Notes: a model not told the origin generated them from the sequence alone. A DNA stretch of 64,000 bases from Gillisia limnaea DSM 15749 (GCF_000243235.1 NZ_JH594606.1:499354-563353); one strand, 5' to 3'. Counted from the first letter of the stretch, positions 1-9,046 are shown. Numbers and translations are program-made.

Positions 1-1
1 G

Positions 2-334
2 GCAAAATTGAGCACCTGGATGTATCGGGTTGCACTTAACACAGCCATTTTTAATTTAAAGCAGACTAAAAGAAGAATTCAAACCACCTCTATCGACTTC
101 AGGACAGAGCAACCTTCTGAAGAAATAGATAAGACAGAAGAGGAGAGGATAAACCTGCTTTACGAACATATCCAAATGCTAAACCTATTGGAAAAGGGAA
201 TTATCCTTTTATATCTGGAAGGCAAAAGCCATGAGGAAATCGCTTCCATAGTTGGCATAAGCATTAGCAATGTGGGAACAAAGATTTCGAGGATAAGAGA
301 AAAAATAAAATCACAAATCATCAAAAAAAAATAA
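2..334 (+). CDS. ECF-type RNA polymerase sigma factor, C-terminal part (5' end outside window)
   Basis: The reading frame is open from the first bases of the window, so the gene starts upstream. The first visible residues (KLSTWMYRVALNTAIF) match the end of sigma region 2, where ECF factors carry an STWLYRIAxN-like motif. About residues 60-105 form region 4, a helix-turn-helix (EGKSHEEIASIVGISISNVGTKISRIREKIK) that would contact the -35 element. The next gene begins 2 bases after the stop and is a membrane protein, the usual arrangement for a sigma factor with a membrane-bound partner. Family assignment is firm; the regulon is unknown. Confidence 0.88.
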   Translation, partial: AKLSTWMYRVALNTAIFNLKQTKRRIQTTSIDFRTEQPSEEIDKTEEERINLLYEHIQMLNLLEKGIILLYLEGKSHEEIASIVGISISNVGTKISRIREKIKSQIIKKK

Positions 335-336
335 TT

Positions 337-930
337 ATGGAACTGGAAGAAATGAAAAATACCTGGGGCGAACTAAGTAAGAGAGTAGAAAAGCAAGAAA
401 TACGTACCAACCAACTCATAGAAAAAATCACCCAGAAGAACTATAATTCTAAAATGAATATAATTGGCTATTCAGAATTTATAGGAACTATTATATGTTA
501 TCTGGGAGCTTCATATATACTTATGAACTTCACAAAAATAGATGAAGTACTCATTCAGGTTTTCGCAGGGATTTCTGTTGCTTTGCTTTTTATATTGCCG
601 GTTATTTCCCTTAAATCTGTACGTGCCATGAAAAATATATCTATTTCATCTAATACATATTTGGAGATTATCAACCTTTTTGGGAGGCAAAAAATCAGGT
701 TCCAAAAACTTCAAAAACTAAATGTCGCATTAGGGTTATTTTTTATGCTGATAATCCTTCCTGTACTGGCAGCCATTCAAGGAAAAAGTCTGGATCAAAT
801 ACCTAACTTTTGGACGCTTATTTTTCCAATCTTCGTTTTATTCTTTCTGGTATTCTCCTGGTGGGTGTTAAAGTCCTATAACAAGGTATTGAGCGCAACG
901 AAAAAAATGCTTTCAGACATCAATAACTAA
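337..930 (+). CDS. Membrane protein co-transcribed with sigma factor
   Basis: A 197-residue protein whose N-terminal 45 residues are charged and helical (MELEEMKNTWGELSKRVEKQ), followed by four hydrophobic stretches around residues 50-70, 77-93, 126-148 and 157-178. It starts 2 bases after the sigma-factor stop, so the two are translationally linked. In Bacteroidota, short proteins with this layout often sit beside ECF sigma factors and may act as membrane-tethered regulators. No anti-sigma zinc motif (HxxxCxxC) is visible, so an anti-sigma role is inferred from position only. Confidence 0.7.
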   Translation: MELEEMKNTWGELSKRVEKQEIRTNQLIEKITQKNYNSKMNIIGYSEFIGTIICYLGASYILMNFTKIDEVLIQVFAGISVALLFILPVISLKSVRAMKNISISSNTYLEIINLFGRQKIRFQKLQKLNVALGLFFMLIILPVLAAIQGKSLDQIPNFWTLIFPIFVLFFLVFSWWVLKSYNKVLSATKKMLSDINN

Positions 931-1012
931 AATTCAATCTACTTACTACAAGCTTTTAATTGGCTGAAACTATCAGTAATAGGATAACTATGCCCTAAAA
1001 AAAATCAAAATC

Positions 1013-2407
1013 ATGAAAAAATTATTAATTATCGCAACCTTTTTAATACTTCCATTTTTGGGTATTTCCCAGGATATTAGAGGTGCGTGGAACGGCAACC
1101 TTGAAGTACAGGCAGGGAGAAAAATATTGTTCATTTTTAAAATCTCAGGAAATGAAAACCAACTGACTACCGAAATAGCAATTCCAAGCCAGGGAGTAAA
1201 AGGGCTTCAATCACAATCAACAAGTTTTGAAGATGGGGTTTTGTTAATTGATGCTTCCAACTTAGGATTCAAATTCAATGGAAAATGGAACGTAACTTCT
1301 AGTACAATAGAAGGTTCTTTTCAAGAGGGTGTGAATACTGTGCCATTGGTCCTAACAAAAGAAGCCATATTGGAAGTCAAACCAAACAGACCTCAGGAAC
1401 CCATAAAACCATATCCTTATCACGTGGAAGAAGTTACTTTCACCAACCAAAAGGACAAGGTTACCCTGGCAGGAACATTGACAATCCCAAAACTGTCACA
1501 AAAAAAACCACCTGTTGTCATTTTGATATCAGGTAGTGGACCTCAAGATAGGGATGAATCATTTATGACACATAAGCCATTTTTTGTACTATCGGATTAT
1601 TTAACAAGAAGAGGAATTGCTGTATTGCGCTATGATGACAGAGGATTTGGGGAATCGACTGGTAATTTTGCTGAAGGAACTACTGCTGATTTTGCCACAG
1701 ATGTCCTTAGTGCGATTGAATTTTTGAAAAACCACCCTCAAATCGATAAAAGTAAAATTGGATTGATTGGCCACAGTGAAGGTGCCATAATTTCTCCCAT
1801 GGTGGCCAACCAGTCAATAGATGTGGGGTTTATTGTAATGCTCGCAGGGACGGGAACCACAGGAAAATTTGTTTCATATTCACAATCAATTGACAGCAGG
1901 AATTTCCCAGTCCCGGATCAAAAACAATTTGAAGATTATGTAAAAGAAGCCATTGACATAGCTTCCTCCGAGATTGAAACAGATAGCGTTAAAGAAGACT
2001 TAACAACATTTTACCAAAATTCGGAAATGTTAAAGTCATTGCTCCCAGTTGATGTGAATAAGGAGGAATTTATTCAAAACCTTGTAACTGCAAGAACAAC
2101 CCCTTGGATTAGATATTTTTATAATTATAATCCTGTAGATGAAATCAAAAAAATCAAAATACCAGCCTTGGCCCTCTACGGAAGCAAAGATACCCAGGTA
2201 CCACCAAAATATCATTTACAGCAAGTTAAGGAAGCGCTGGCAGCTAGCAAATCAAAGAATCAAGAAGTTGTTTTACTAGAAGGGCTTAATCACATATTCC
2301 AGGAAAGCAAAACAGGACTGACTTCTGAGTATGCTCAGCTTGAACAAACATTTGCACCCGCTGCTTTGGAGACGATAGGTGATTGGATTATAAAACAAAC
2401 TAAATAA
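1013..2407 (+). CDS. Secreted alpha/beta hydrolase
   Basis: A 464-residue protein with a clear Sec signal peptide (MKKLLIIATFLILPFLGISQ). Residues about 21-120 form a beta-rich N-terminal domain seen in Bacteroidota secreted hydrolases; the catalytic alpha/beta-hydrolase domain follows from about residue 140. The nucleophile elbow is GHSEG with Ser255, the oxyanion region contains ISGSGPQDRDE, the likely acid is the Asp in YGSKDTQVPP and the likely histidine is in EGLNHIFQ. It is therefore probably an active periplasmic esterase or peptidase of the BAAT/dienelactone-hydrolase-like group; the substrate is not predictable. It lies 82 bases after the membrane gene, so it may share the sigma operon or have its own promoter. 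Confidence 0.85.
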   Translation: MKKLLIIATFLILPFLGISQDIRGAWNGNLEVQAGRKILFIFKISGNENQLTTEIAIPSQGVKGLQSQSTSFEDGVLLIDASNLGFKFNGKWNVTSSTIEGSFQEGVNTVPLVLTKEAILEVKPNRPQEPIKPYPYHVEEVTFTNQKDKVTLAGTLTIPKLSQKKPPVVILISGSGPQDRDESFMTHKPFFVLSDYLTRRGIAVLRYDDRGFGESTGNFAEGTTADFATDVLSAIEFLKNHPQIDKSKIGLIGHSEGAIISPMVANQSIDVGFIVMLAGTGTTGKFVSYSQSIDSRNFPVPDQKQFEDYVKEAIDIASSEIETDSVKEDLTTFYQNSEMLKSLLPVDVNKEEFIQNLVTARTTPWIRYFYNYNPVDEIKKIKIPALALYGSKDTQVPPKYHLQQVKEALAASKSKNQEVVLLEGLNHIFQESKTGLTSEYAQLEQTFAPAALETIGDWIIKQTK

Positions 2408-2807
2408 CTGGTGATTTATGAAAATAAATTTAAAAGAGAAATTTGCCAAAATCTAGAGCTGCATCTGTAGCATTGGATATGTCATTACGGACAGTTAGAA
2501 ATTATCGGGTTCTTTGGTGTGCGCGAACCACCACCAGGCTGTAAGAATAAATTACAAAAACAGAATGAGTCCCCTGCAAACCGCCTTCACCGGGCGCAAT
2601 AGATCTCTATGCTCAAAAAACACAGGGAAATACGTTAAAATCAACTTCTGGACTAACTAAGGAACAAAAAACAATGAAATAATAAGCACTAGAAAAGGAA
2701 GAAAGTATTGAGCAGAAAAGATAATCGCCTTCCAAATTACCGAATAGCAACTTCCCAAATTAAACCAATCCCCATAGATGGACAATGGGCAATCAACCGT
2801 TTCATTC
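2408..2807. other. Intergenic region without a supportable gene
   Basis: About 400 bases with no convincing coding sequence. A 68-codon open frame at 2708-2914 has no family resemblance and runs through the hairpin at 2808-2854. The stretch 2764-2854 resembles 6830-6920 at roughly two thirds of positions, marking a shared decayed element. Confidence 0.5.
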
Positions 2808-2854
2808 AACTAAGCGTTCAAGTTGGGCTGTACCGGCCACACGGACGCTTAGTT
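2808..2854 (-). repeat. attC-like 47-nt hairpin downstream of the glycosyltransferase gene
   Basis: Perfect 10-base outer arms (AACTAAGCGT and ACGCTTAGTT) enclose a 27-base centre with weaker pairing. Read on the minus strand the element starts with AAC and ends in GTTGAAT, which fits the integron R' consensus GTTRRRY. It lies 25 bases beyond the stop codon of the minus-strand glycosyltransferase gene, where an attC site of a gene cassette would be. A second element at 6874-6920 has the same length and aligns without gaps. Resemblance to attC is inferred from geometry; no integron integrase gene was found. Confidence 0.45.
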
Positions 2855-2879
2855 ATTAGCTGTTGTTTTCTAAGTTCTC

Positions 2880-3758
2880 TTATGTTTTTAAATTCTGTTT
2901 TAATAGAAACTTAAACCACTGACCAAAATTTTTACTCAGTATATATAATTTTGATGGCATTAATTTGCGATAATTAAGATTGTTAGAAATTTCAGAAATA
3001 GATCCCCCTTCTACGTAATTTAATTTTTTCCATTTTTCAGGTTCGAGGTAAAAAAGGTTTTCAAACTCATCATAATTTGATTGATCTATTTTTCGCCATT
3101 TATCTAAAAACTCATCAATATTTACTTGATGTGAATGTCCCCAGTTAGTAAACTTAGTCCGAATTTCTTCTTCACTGCGGGATAAACATTCATGTATAAC
3201 TATATTTGGAATATAGATTACTTGTTCCTTTGTGTTTCTGCCAGTTATATAACCTGGATAGTTAGTGGCAAATTTTTGATTTCGTGGTTTCGATACATAT
3301 AAAATTCCATCATCTGTGTATTTATATAGGTTTACATAATATCCAGCGATCTGAATTTGTTTTTTCTCCGGATTATTCAAATAATTATTTCTAAGCTTAA
3401 GTTCTTCAGTGAATTTTTTAAAGTTCACAAAATATTCATCACTATCTATTTGAATTATCCAATTCCCAATTCCCATTTGCGAGGCGAGCATTTTTCTTTC
3501 TTTCACCTCGTTTTCCATTGCATTTAAGTTGGAATCAAAAAAATCGTCTCTATATATTCTAATCTTTTTTTCTGTGTCGAAAGATTTAAGCCAGAGAAAA
3601 AAACTCTCGTCAACTTCAAATTTTTCTCCGGACCATGTTCTTAAGTTCTCGTCAAGTGCAACGATGATAGAGTCGGCCTCATTGTACACTAATGGAATAG
3701 AATTCTTTAGTAATTTATAATCATAGGACATTAAAAAACCAACTTGAATTTTTTTCAT
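2880..3758 (-). CDS. Glycosyltransferase family 2-like protein
   Basis: A 292-residue protein beginning MKKIQVGFLMSYDYKLLKNS, without a signal peptide or membrane segment. It has the pattern of small GT-A-fold transferases: an N-terminal nucleotide-binding region with ALDENLRTW, then NWIIQIDSDEYF around residue 110, where DSDEY supplies a DxD-type metal and nucleotide-sugar site. The C-terminal half is lysine- and aromatic-rich. It stands alone, with no polysaccharide genes nearby, and is bounded by an attC-like hairpin at its 3' end and by a partial similar boundary (minus-strand GTTGGGT then AATAACTAAG at 3916-3900) upstream. This suggests a mobile cassette. The acceptor and donor sugars are unknown. 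Confidence 0.7.
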   Translation of the reverse strand: MKKIQVGFLMSYDYKLLKNSIPLVYNEADSIIVALDENLRTWSGEKFEVDESFFLWLKSFDTEKKIRIYRDDFFDSNLNAMENEVKERKMLASQMGIGNWIIQIDSDEYFVNFKKFTEELKLRNNYLNNPEKKQIQIAGYYVNLYKYTDDGILYVSKPRNQKFATNYPGYITGRNTKEQVIYIPNIVIHECLSRSEEEIRTKFTNWGHSHQVNIDEFLDKWRKIDQSNYDEFENLFYLEPEKWKKLNYVEGGSISEISNNLNYRKLMPSKLYILSKNFGQWFKFLLKQNLKT

Positions 3759-4378
3759 TTACCTGTTTTGATTGTTTTAAAATGTTATTTGACAATACAG
3801 CTAAGAAATATGAATAAACGCCCGTTTTAATGATGTCTATTTTTGTTGTGTATTTAGTCAACACTGCATTGATTTTGGGTCGTACCTAACACACGAAACC
3901 TTAGTTATTACCCAACGTTTTTATTTTTTCCTAATCAAATTTCGCCAATAATAAAACCAATTATCAGCAAATAAGAAAATATTTCACCAAATATAAAACC
4001 ATTTTCATACGCACAACGGCTCCTATATAATTATACTTTGGTTTGAACATTCGGAGAATTATTCGGAGTATTTTTACCTGGAAGGCCAATTTACCATAAT
4101 TTCCATTAGTGCTGTTGAGAAAGTGATAAGAGGTTTTTTTTTAAAGCTCATACCGTTTTCCCTACTGCGGATATTGCGGGGCAATTAATTTTTGCGCTCA
4201 AAAAATTAGTTTTTTTCAGAAAAATATTTTAATTTAACGACACATTTTTTTCAAATCAATATACGGGATTTTCCCTATAAAATCTCCCCAAAAATTTATC
4301 CCTCCGCTTTACCTCATAACTATTTTGCTTAAAGCTCCTATAGCTTATTTGAAATTAATAACCATAAAACCATCGATC
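3759..4378. other. Intergenic region with possible cassette boundary
   Basis: About 620 AT-rich bases with no supportable gene. Positions 3896-3920 contain CTTAGTTATTACCCAACG, whose minus-strand reading GTTGGGT fits the attC R' consensus GTTRRRY and shares AATAACTAAG with the hairpin at 2808-2854. The rest (3930-4370) should hold the promoter of the downstream small protein and cyclase genes, but no confident promoter motif was found. Confidence 0.35.
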
Positions 4379-4759
4379 ATGGCAAAAAGAATTATTTACG
4401 TAAGCCGGAATGGGCGGTCGCACCAGCTCAAATTAAGGGATAACCAGGGTCACAATCCCGGCAACAACAAGCTCTCCACAGATGTTGAACCCAGTGATGC
4501 CGTGCAGTGGCAGCTGGATACCAACAGCGGACTGGAAGCCATCACCGGTATAAAACCAAGCGATTCAAGCAAACCTGCTTATCGCGGATCGCAGGATCTC
4601 CTGGCAGCTCCCCCTAAAAACAACAATGGAATTTGGGAAGCCACGGTTGTTTCAACCTCTCCGGGACGCGGTAAATTTGAAAACTATATGATTGGTTTTA
4701 AAATTCCCAATGACACAACCGAATATTGGGATGATCCCAAACTTCAAATGAAAACCTAG
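4379..4759 (+). CDS. Small protein of unknown function encoded with an adenylate cyclase
   Basis: A 126-residue protein starting at ATG 4379 (MAKRIIYVSRNGRSHQLKLR); an in-frame TTG at 4325 is less likely because the 18 extra residues add no conserved-looking sequence. There is no signal peptide or membrane segment. The composition (alternating polar and hydrophobic residues, many Gly, Asn and Pro) suggests a beta-sandwich. The stop is 7 bases before the cyclase start, so the two genes form an operon and the small protein may be a cytoplasmic partner or effector. I do not recognise the family. Base composition here is more GC-rich than in the flanking DNA, as in the cyclase gene. Confidence 0.7.
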   Translation: MAKRIIYVSRNGRSHQLKLRDNQGHNPGNNKLSTDVEPSDAVQWQLDTNSGLEAITGIKPSDSSKPAYRGSQDLLAAPPKNNNGIWEATVVSTSPGRGKFENYMIGFKIPNDTTEYWDDPKLQMKT

Positions 4760-4766
4760 CATACAC

Positions 4767-6626
4767 ATGAAGTTCAAAGCGAAAGCCTGGATCTTGGCGG
4801 CCCTATTATTTGTGGTTGCTCCCGGCCTTGCCGCACAGAATCCGGCAATGGCCGACAGTCTAATTGCGCTTTATAATTCCGGAGTACCCCAGGAGAACGA
4901 ACTTGAGATTTTAAAGGCTATTGCCGGGAACCAAACCAATCCCGATAAAAAACTGAAATACGCTGAGATCCTCATCAGCAAAGCTTCAAAAGATTCAATG
5001 TATGACTTCCTTCACAGCGGATTTTTGCAAAAGGGAAATGCCATGCAGTTAAAGGGCAATTTTGCCACCGCCCTAGATTCCTATTTTAGAAGCCTTAATT
5101 ATGCCAACCTTATAAACAATCAAAAGGGAATTGGAGGTGTGCATATTTCAATTGCCGATACCTATTCCATGATAGGCAATTCGGCCACTTCAAAGAGGTA
5201 CTACGACCGGGGGATCACTATTTTAAGAGAAGCCAATGATTCCATCGTATTAGGATCGGCACTGCTTAATGCGGGAGATGATTCTTTCCATAGCCAGAAC
5301 TACGATGAGGCCCTGGAATACTATTCAGAATCGGGCCTAATCTTCAAAGCCATAGATTATCCTTTGGGCCGGGCCTATAATTTGGGTAATGTAGGCATGG
5401 TGTACGCTGCCCAGGGAAAATACGCCCTGGCGAAGAAAAATATCAATGAGGCTATTGTCATGCTCGAGGACCTAAAACATTACTACCCTATCGCGGTGTA
5501 CCTGAGTTCAATTGCTGATATTTATACATCACAAAACAATATCCCCTCCGCTTTTGACTATGCAAAACGCAGCAATGAACTCGCCACCCGTTACGGACTT
5601 AAAGATCAAATAGGGAATTCAAACCTGCAGTTGGCAAACCTTTATGAATCGGCGGGAAATTATAAGGAGGCACATAAATCCTATAAAAACTACATTGTCT
5701 ACCGCGACAGTGTAACCAACCTGCAGACCATCCAGCAAATGGCAGAGCTGCGCACAGATTATGAGATCTCACAAAAGCAGATAGAAGTTGACCTCCTGGC
5801 TCAACAAAAAAAAAACCAGAACATCATAGTCATCTCTACCGGGATTGCCTTTGTTCTCCTTGGACTGCTTGCCTTTGGCTTGTACCGCCGTTATCTTTAC
5901 ATCAATAGAATGAGAAAAATACTGGGAAATGAGAAGGATCGCTCAGACAGGTTACTGCTCAACATTTTGCCCGAACAAACCGCCAGGGAATTAAAGGAAT
6001 TTGGCAGGGTAAAATCCCAGCGTTTTGAATCGGTCTCGGTTTTGTTTGCAGATTTTAAGGATTTCACCTACCATTCAGAATATCTGGATCCCGAGGTGCT
6101 GGTGGAAAGCGTAGATTTTTACTTCTCAAAATTTGACAAGATCATGGAGAAATACGGGTTGGAAAAGATAAAAACCGTAGGCGACTGTTATTTGTGTGCC
6201 GGCGGCCTCCCCTTCCCGTCCCAAGATCACGCGCACTCTATTCTGCTGGCCGCCCTGGACATCGCACAATTTGTGAAAGAGTCAAAGGAGAATCAAAAGG
6301 AAGACGAGATACGCTTTGAAATACGCATTGGGGTGAATACCGGCCCTGTGGTTGCAGGTGTGGTGGGCAGCAGGAAATTTGCCTATGATATTTGGGGTAA
6401 CACGGTAAATATCGCATCCAGGATGGAAACAAATTCAGAGGCCGGACGCATCAATATTTCTGAAAACACCTACCAGTTGGTCAAATTTAATTTTGATTGT
6501 GAATACCGCGGAGAGATAGAAGTAAAGAGCAAGGGAAATACGAAGATGTATTTCGTGAATGGCATTAAAGACCTATCCATAAAACACGATACCGGGGGAT
6601 TTGTGCTTCCTGAAGTTCGGGTATAA
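4767..6626 (+). CDS. TPR-containing membrane adenylate cyclase (class III)
   Basis: A 619-residue protein with a signal peptide (ends near LAAQN), tetratricopeptide repeats across about residues 40-330, a short coiled segment, one transmembrane helix near 350-375 (IIVISTGIAFVLLGLLAFGLY), and a C-terminal class III cyclase domain of about 200 residues. The metal aspartates lie in VLFADFKDF and KTVGDCYL; the substrate-selecting Lys (IKTVGD) and Asp (AYDIWGNTVNIASR) are those expected for ATP, so the product should be cAMP, and the transition-state Asn and Arg are present. The periplasmic TPR sensor with a cytoplasmic output domain is inferred from topology. It is co-transcribed with the small protein upstream. 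Confidence 0.9.
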   Translation: MKFKAKAWILAALLFVVAPGLAAQNPAMADSLIALYNSGVPQENELEILKAIAGNQTNPDKKLKYAEILISKASKDSMYDFLHSGFLQKGNAMQLKGNFATALDSYFRSLNYANLINNQKGIGGVHISIADTYSMIGNSATSKRYYDRGITILREANDSIVLGSALLNAGDDSFHSQNYDEALEYYSESGLIFKAIDYPLGRAYNLGNVGMVYAAQGKYALAKKNINEAIVMLEDLKHYYPIAVYLSSIADIYTSQNNIPSAFDYAKRSNELATRYGLKDQIGNSNLQLANLYESAGNYKEAHKSYKNYIVYRDSVTNLQTIQQMAELRTDYEISQKQIEVDLLAQQKKNQNIIVISTGIAFVLLGLLAFGLYRRYLYINRMRKILGNEKDRSDRLLLNILPEQTARELKEFGRVKSQRFESVSVLFADFKDFTYHSEYLDPEVLVESVDFYFSKFDKIMEKYGLEKIKTVGDCYLCAGGLPFPSQDHAHSILLAALDIAQFVKESKENQKEDEIRFEIRIGVNTGPVVAGVVGSRKFAYDIWGNTVNIASRMETNSEAGRINISENTYQLVKFNFDCEYRGEIEVKSKGNTKMYFVNGIKDLSIKHDTGGFVLPEVRV

Positions 6627-6873
6627 AAAATTGTTGTAGCCAAGAAGTGGTGAGACTTCTCGAAGCTAAAGCGGATCTATCGCTCAAAAGATACAGAAAC
6701 TAACCAATTTCCGAACGGTTTATCTCCGAAAAACACATATAGTATTAAAAAACTGATGAAATAAAAAAATAGAGGAGTAAAAGGAATAAACCAATCTGAA
6801 AAGAGCTGAATAGTACACACCGAAATTACTTCAATCTCCATAGATAGAAAATCAGCAACCAAACGGTTCAGTT
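6627..6873. other. Non-coding stretch after the cyclase gene
   Basis: No gene is supportable here. A 61-codon open frame on the minus strand (6677-6862) is hydrophobic but overlaps a segment (6830-6920) related to 2764-2854 and is probably spurious. Confidence 0.4.
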
Positions 6874-6920
6874 AACAGGGCGTTGAAGTCCGGACGTACA
6901 GGTCCCACGAATGCTTAGTT
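6874..6920 (-). repeat. Second attC-like 47-nt element
   Basis: Aligns gap-free over 47 bases with the element at 2808-2854: minus-strand AACTAAGC start, GTACGTCC/GGAC core, and GTT end. The outer arms pair less well than in the first copy. On the minus strand it begins just 7 bases after the TAA stop of a decayed reading frame (ending KRVPLEL at 6928), again the place expected for an attC site behind a cassette gene. The R' tail (GTTAACT) deviates from GTTRRRY at one position. Confidence 0.4.
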
Positions 6921-6927
6921 AGCCACT

Positions 6928-7030
6928 TTATAGTTCCAAAGGAACGCGCTTCACTGGCTTGACTTCGGCGATAGCGTACAGGATTTTGTTCCAGATTTTT
7001 TCGGTTTTGCCCAGAAACACGAGTTTATAC
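6928..7030 (-). pseudogene. C-terminal relic of an unidentified cassette gene
   Basis: The minus strand reads KTEKIWNKILYAIAEVKPVK and stops at 6928. A paralogous tail (EKNQEILNKILNAITKGKPL) is found at 9047-9118, and the DNA of the two segments is clearly related (shared CTTTATAGTTCCAAA and GATAGCGT.CAGGAT blocks). Nothing upstream in either copy gives a recognisable protein, so both look like 3' ends of a decayed or rearranged gene family. No function is assigned. Confidence 0.4.
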
Positions 7031-7262
7031 ATTCAAATAGAGAGAATTTACGGAAAAACTATCCAAAGATATCTTGCGAATTGAATAAAACTGGTTGAAA
7101 ACTACGTTCAAATAGCTGTCACATTAAGAGTAATGAAATTATTTGTGACTGTAACAATGCCTGTTTTTACATTGCTCACACAGCCACCACTACTCATTTC
7201 ACGTTTCTAATAAGCCTTGCTAATTTAGTTCGGTTTTAATCTTTTTAAAACGGAAAACTCAG
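7031..7262. other. Intergenic region downstream of the aldehyde dehydrogenase gene
   Basis: AT-rich, with no gene or clear terminator hairpin. Nothing further can be supported. Confidence 0.4.
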
Positions 7263-8627
7263 TTAGCTTACTCTAATCAGTTTTTTGTTTACAAACTCAT
7301 GAATTCCTAGTTCAGATAATTCACGTCCGTAACCTGACCTTTTTGTTCCACCAAAAGGCAAGTCCGGTTGAGTTCCTGTAGGTTGATTGATAAAAATCAT
7401 ACCGCTATCGATCTCATCGGCCAATCGTTTGGCTCGTTCTATATCCTTTGTAAAGATAGATCCCCCTAACCCAAAAGGCGAATCATTAGCCAGATCTATA
7501 GCTTCTTGTTCATTTTCGACTTTGTAAAAAGAAGCTACGGGACCAAATAATTCTTCTTGAAAAGTAGGCACTCCACGTTTTAGATTGGTTAAAATTGTAG
7601 GTTGCATAAAGGCACCGGTATCAAACGCTCTTTTACCGCCAACTAAAATTTTGGCACCTGCTTTTTCAAATCTGTTCACCTGGTCCAATATGTTGACTAA
7701 AGCGTCTTCACTACTAAGGGGTCCAACCTGTGTATCTGGATCCATTGGATCGCCTACTTTAAGGGAGGCTATTTTTTTGGCAAACTTTTCTAAAAACTCA
7801 TCAGCTATGCCAGCTACTGCAATAAACCTTTTAGAGGCTATACAACTCTGTCCATTATTGTTAAATCTTCCTTCAATAGCCATTTCAACAGCGGTATCGA
7901 TATCAGCATCTTCCAATACTATAAAGGCATCACTACCCCCTAATTCAAGTACTGATTTTTTTAAATTTTTACCTGCAGCTTCGGCGAAACTTGAACCTGC
8001 ACCTTCGCTACCCGTTAATGAAACTCCTTTAATTCTCTCATCACTTACTAAAGCTGTACTTCGCTTTCCTGAAATCATTAAATTGATGTATAATCCTTCA
8101 GGAGCTTTTGCCTCTTTAAATAATTCCTCAATTGCAATACCACATTGTGGCACTATCGAGGCGTGTTTTAATAAAATGGTATTTCCTGCCATTATATTTG
8201 GCGCAGCAAATCGTACTATCTGATAAAAGGGAAAGTTCCAGGGCATAACACCAAATAGGACACCTTTAGGACTATTTCGAATAAATGCTTCACCCGATTC
8301 AGGGTTTAATTTTTTATCTGCAAGAAAGGCAGCGCCATTATCGGCGTAGTAATCCAATATATCGGCACTTAGGTCGACTTCCCATTCGGCTTGTGCTATA
8401 ATTTTCCCCATTTCCAGGGTGACTAGCTTGGCTAACTCGCTTTTTCTTTTACGCATCAGCTCGGCTACTTTATGCAATACTTTTGCCCGTTCGTCATAAA
8501 TAGTTTTCTTCCATTCTTGAAAAAAGTGATTTGACTTTTCGATTGCGGCTTCAACTTGTTCATCTGTCATTTCATCGAATGACTTTACTACTTTGTTCGT
8601 GGCAGGGTTTGTTGTTTGAATAGACAT
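7263..8627 (-). CDS. sad: NAD(P)-dependent aldehyde dehydrogenase, succinate-semialdehyde type
   Basis: A 454-residue enzyme of the ALDH superfamily, closest in pattern to the E. coli Sad/YneI succinate-semialdehyde dehydrogenase group, which oxidises succinate semialdehyde to succinate in the cytoplasm. Visible motifs are MPWNFPFYQ with the oxyanion Asn, ELGGSDAF with the general base Glu, and NNNGQSCIASKRF with the nucleophilic Cys; the C terminus has the GGTKRSGYGREL motif. Length is normal and the start MSIQTTNPATNKVV is the usual one. No GABA aminotransferase is adjacent, so other aldehydes are possible substrates. An imperfect hairpin at 8695-8733 lies in its upstream region. Confidence 0.88.
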   Translation of the reverse strand: MSIQTTNPATNKVVKSFDEMTDEQVEAAIEKSNHFFQEWKKTIYDERAKVLHKVAELMRKRKSELAKLVTLEMGKIIAQAEWEVDLSADILDYYADNGAAFLADKKLNPESGEAFIRNSPKGVLFGVMPWNFPFYQIVRFAAPNIMAGNTILLKHASIVPQCGIAIEELFKEAKAPEGLYINLMISGKRSTALVSDERIKGVSLTGSEGAGSSFAEAAGKNLKKSVLELGGSDAFIVLEDADIDTAVEMAIEGRFNNNGQSCIASKRFIAVAGIADEFLEKFAKKIASLKVGDPMDPDTQVGPLSSEDALVNILDQVNRFEKAGAKILVGGKRAFDTGAFMQPTILTNLKRGVPTFQEELFGPVASFYKVENEQEAIDLANDSPFGLGGSIFTKDIERAKRLADEIDSGMIFINQPTGTQPDLPFGGTKRSGYGRELSELGIHEFVNKKLIRVS

Positions 8628-9046
8628 AAATTTATTTTTGATTAATTAAAATAGATTTAATCTGGCTTTTTACTGTGCTAAAAAAAGTAGAAGCAGATAC
8701 TGTGATTTGAGATAATCACAAAAAACAGTATCTATTCCGACCTTTTTTAATCAGCTCTTTTAGAGATTAAATTTTGTTTTATAAAATTAACACGAAGTCC
8801 CCTCCCACTTTCGCAATTAACTGTTAAAAGAAAAAAGCGGCAATACTAATTAATTCACAAATTTTAACAAATAATTGTTTATTTTATCGTTTTGAATGTC
8901 TTCAAGGATTTATAATGTCGTTTGTTGGATTTGTTTTGATATTGATTGTAGGCTATATAAATAAAGCCTGCATCGGCAGAAGCTCTTTGCTTTCCCTTTT
9001 GGTAAGGATGTAATCACAACGCCATGGGCGCTTTATAGTTCCAAAG
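8628..9046. other. Upstream region of the aldehyde dehydrogenase gene
   Basis: No gene. It contains the hairpin at 8695-8733 and long A/T tracts. A related copy of the 6928-7030 relic begins near 9029. Confidence 0.45.
8695..8733. promoter_or_regulatory. Nested inverted repeat upstream of sad (candidate operator)
   Basis: Outer arms AGATACTGT and ACAGTATCT pair perfectly over 9 bases, and an inner pair GTGATT/AATCAC lies within them, separated by a short A-rich bulge. It sits about 70 bases upstream of the sad start, where a regulator could bind; it has no U-run and so is unlikely to be a terminator. The binding protein is unknown. Confidence 0.4.

Noticed and set aside
2708..2914. Plus-strand open frame of 68 codons
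   Set aside because: It runs through the attC-like hairpin, starts from TTG and matches no family.
7585..8223. Plus-strand 212-codon frame inside the aldehyde dehydrogenase gene
   Set aside because: Long, but it is the complement of a clearly conserved enzyme and has no family of its own.
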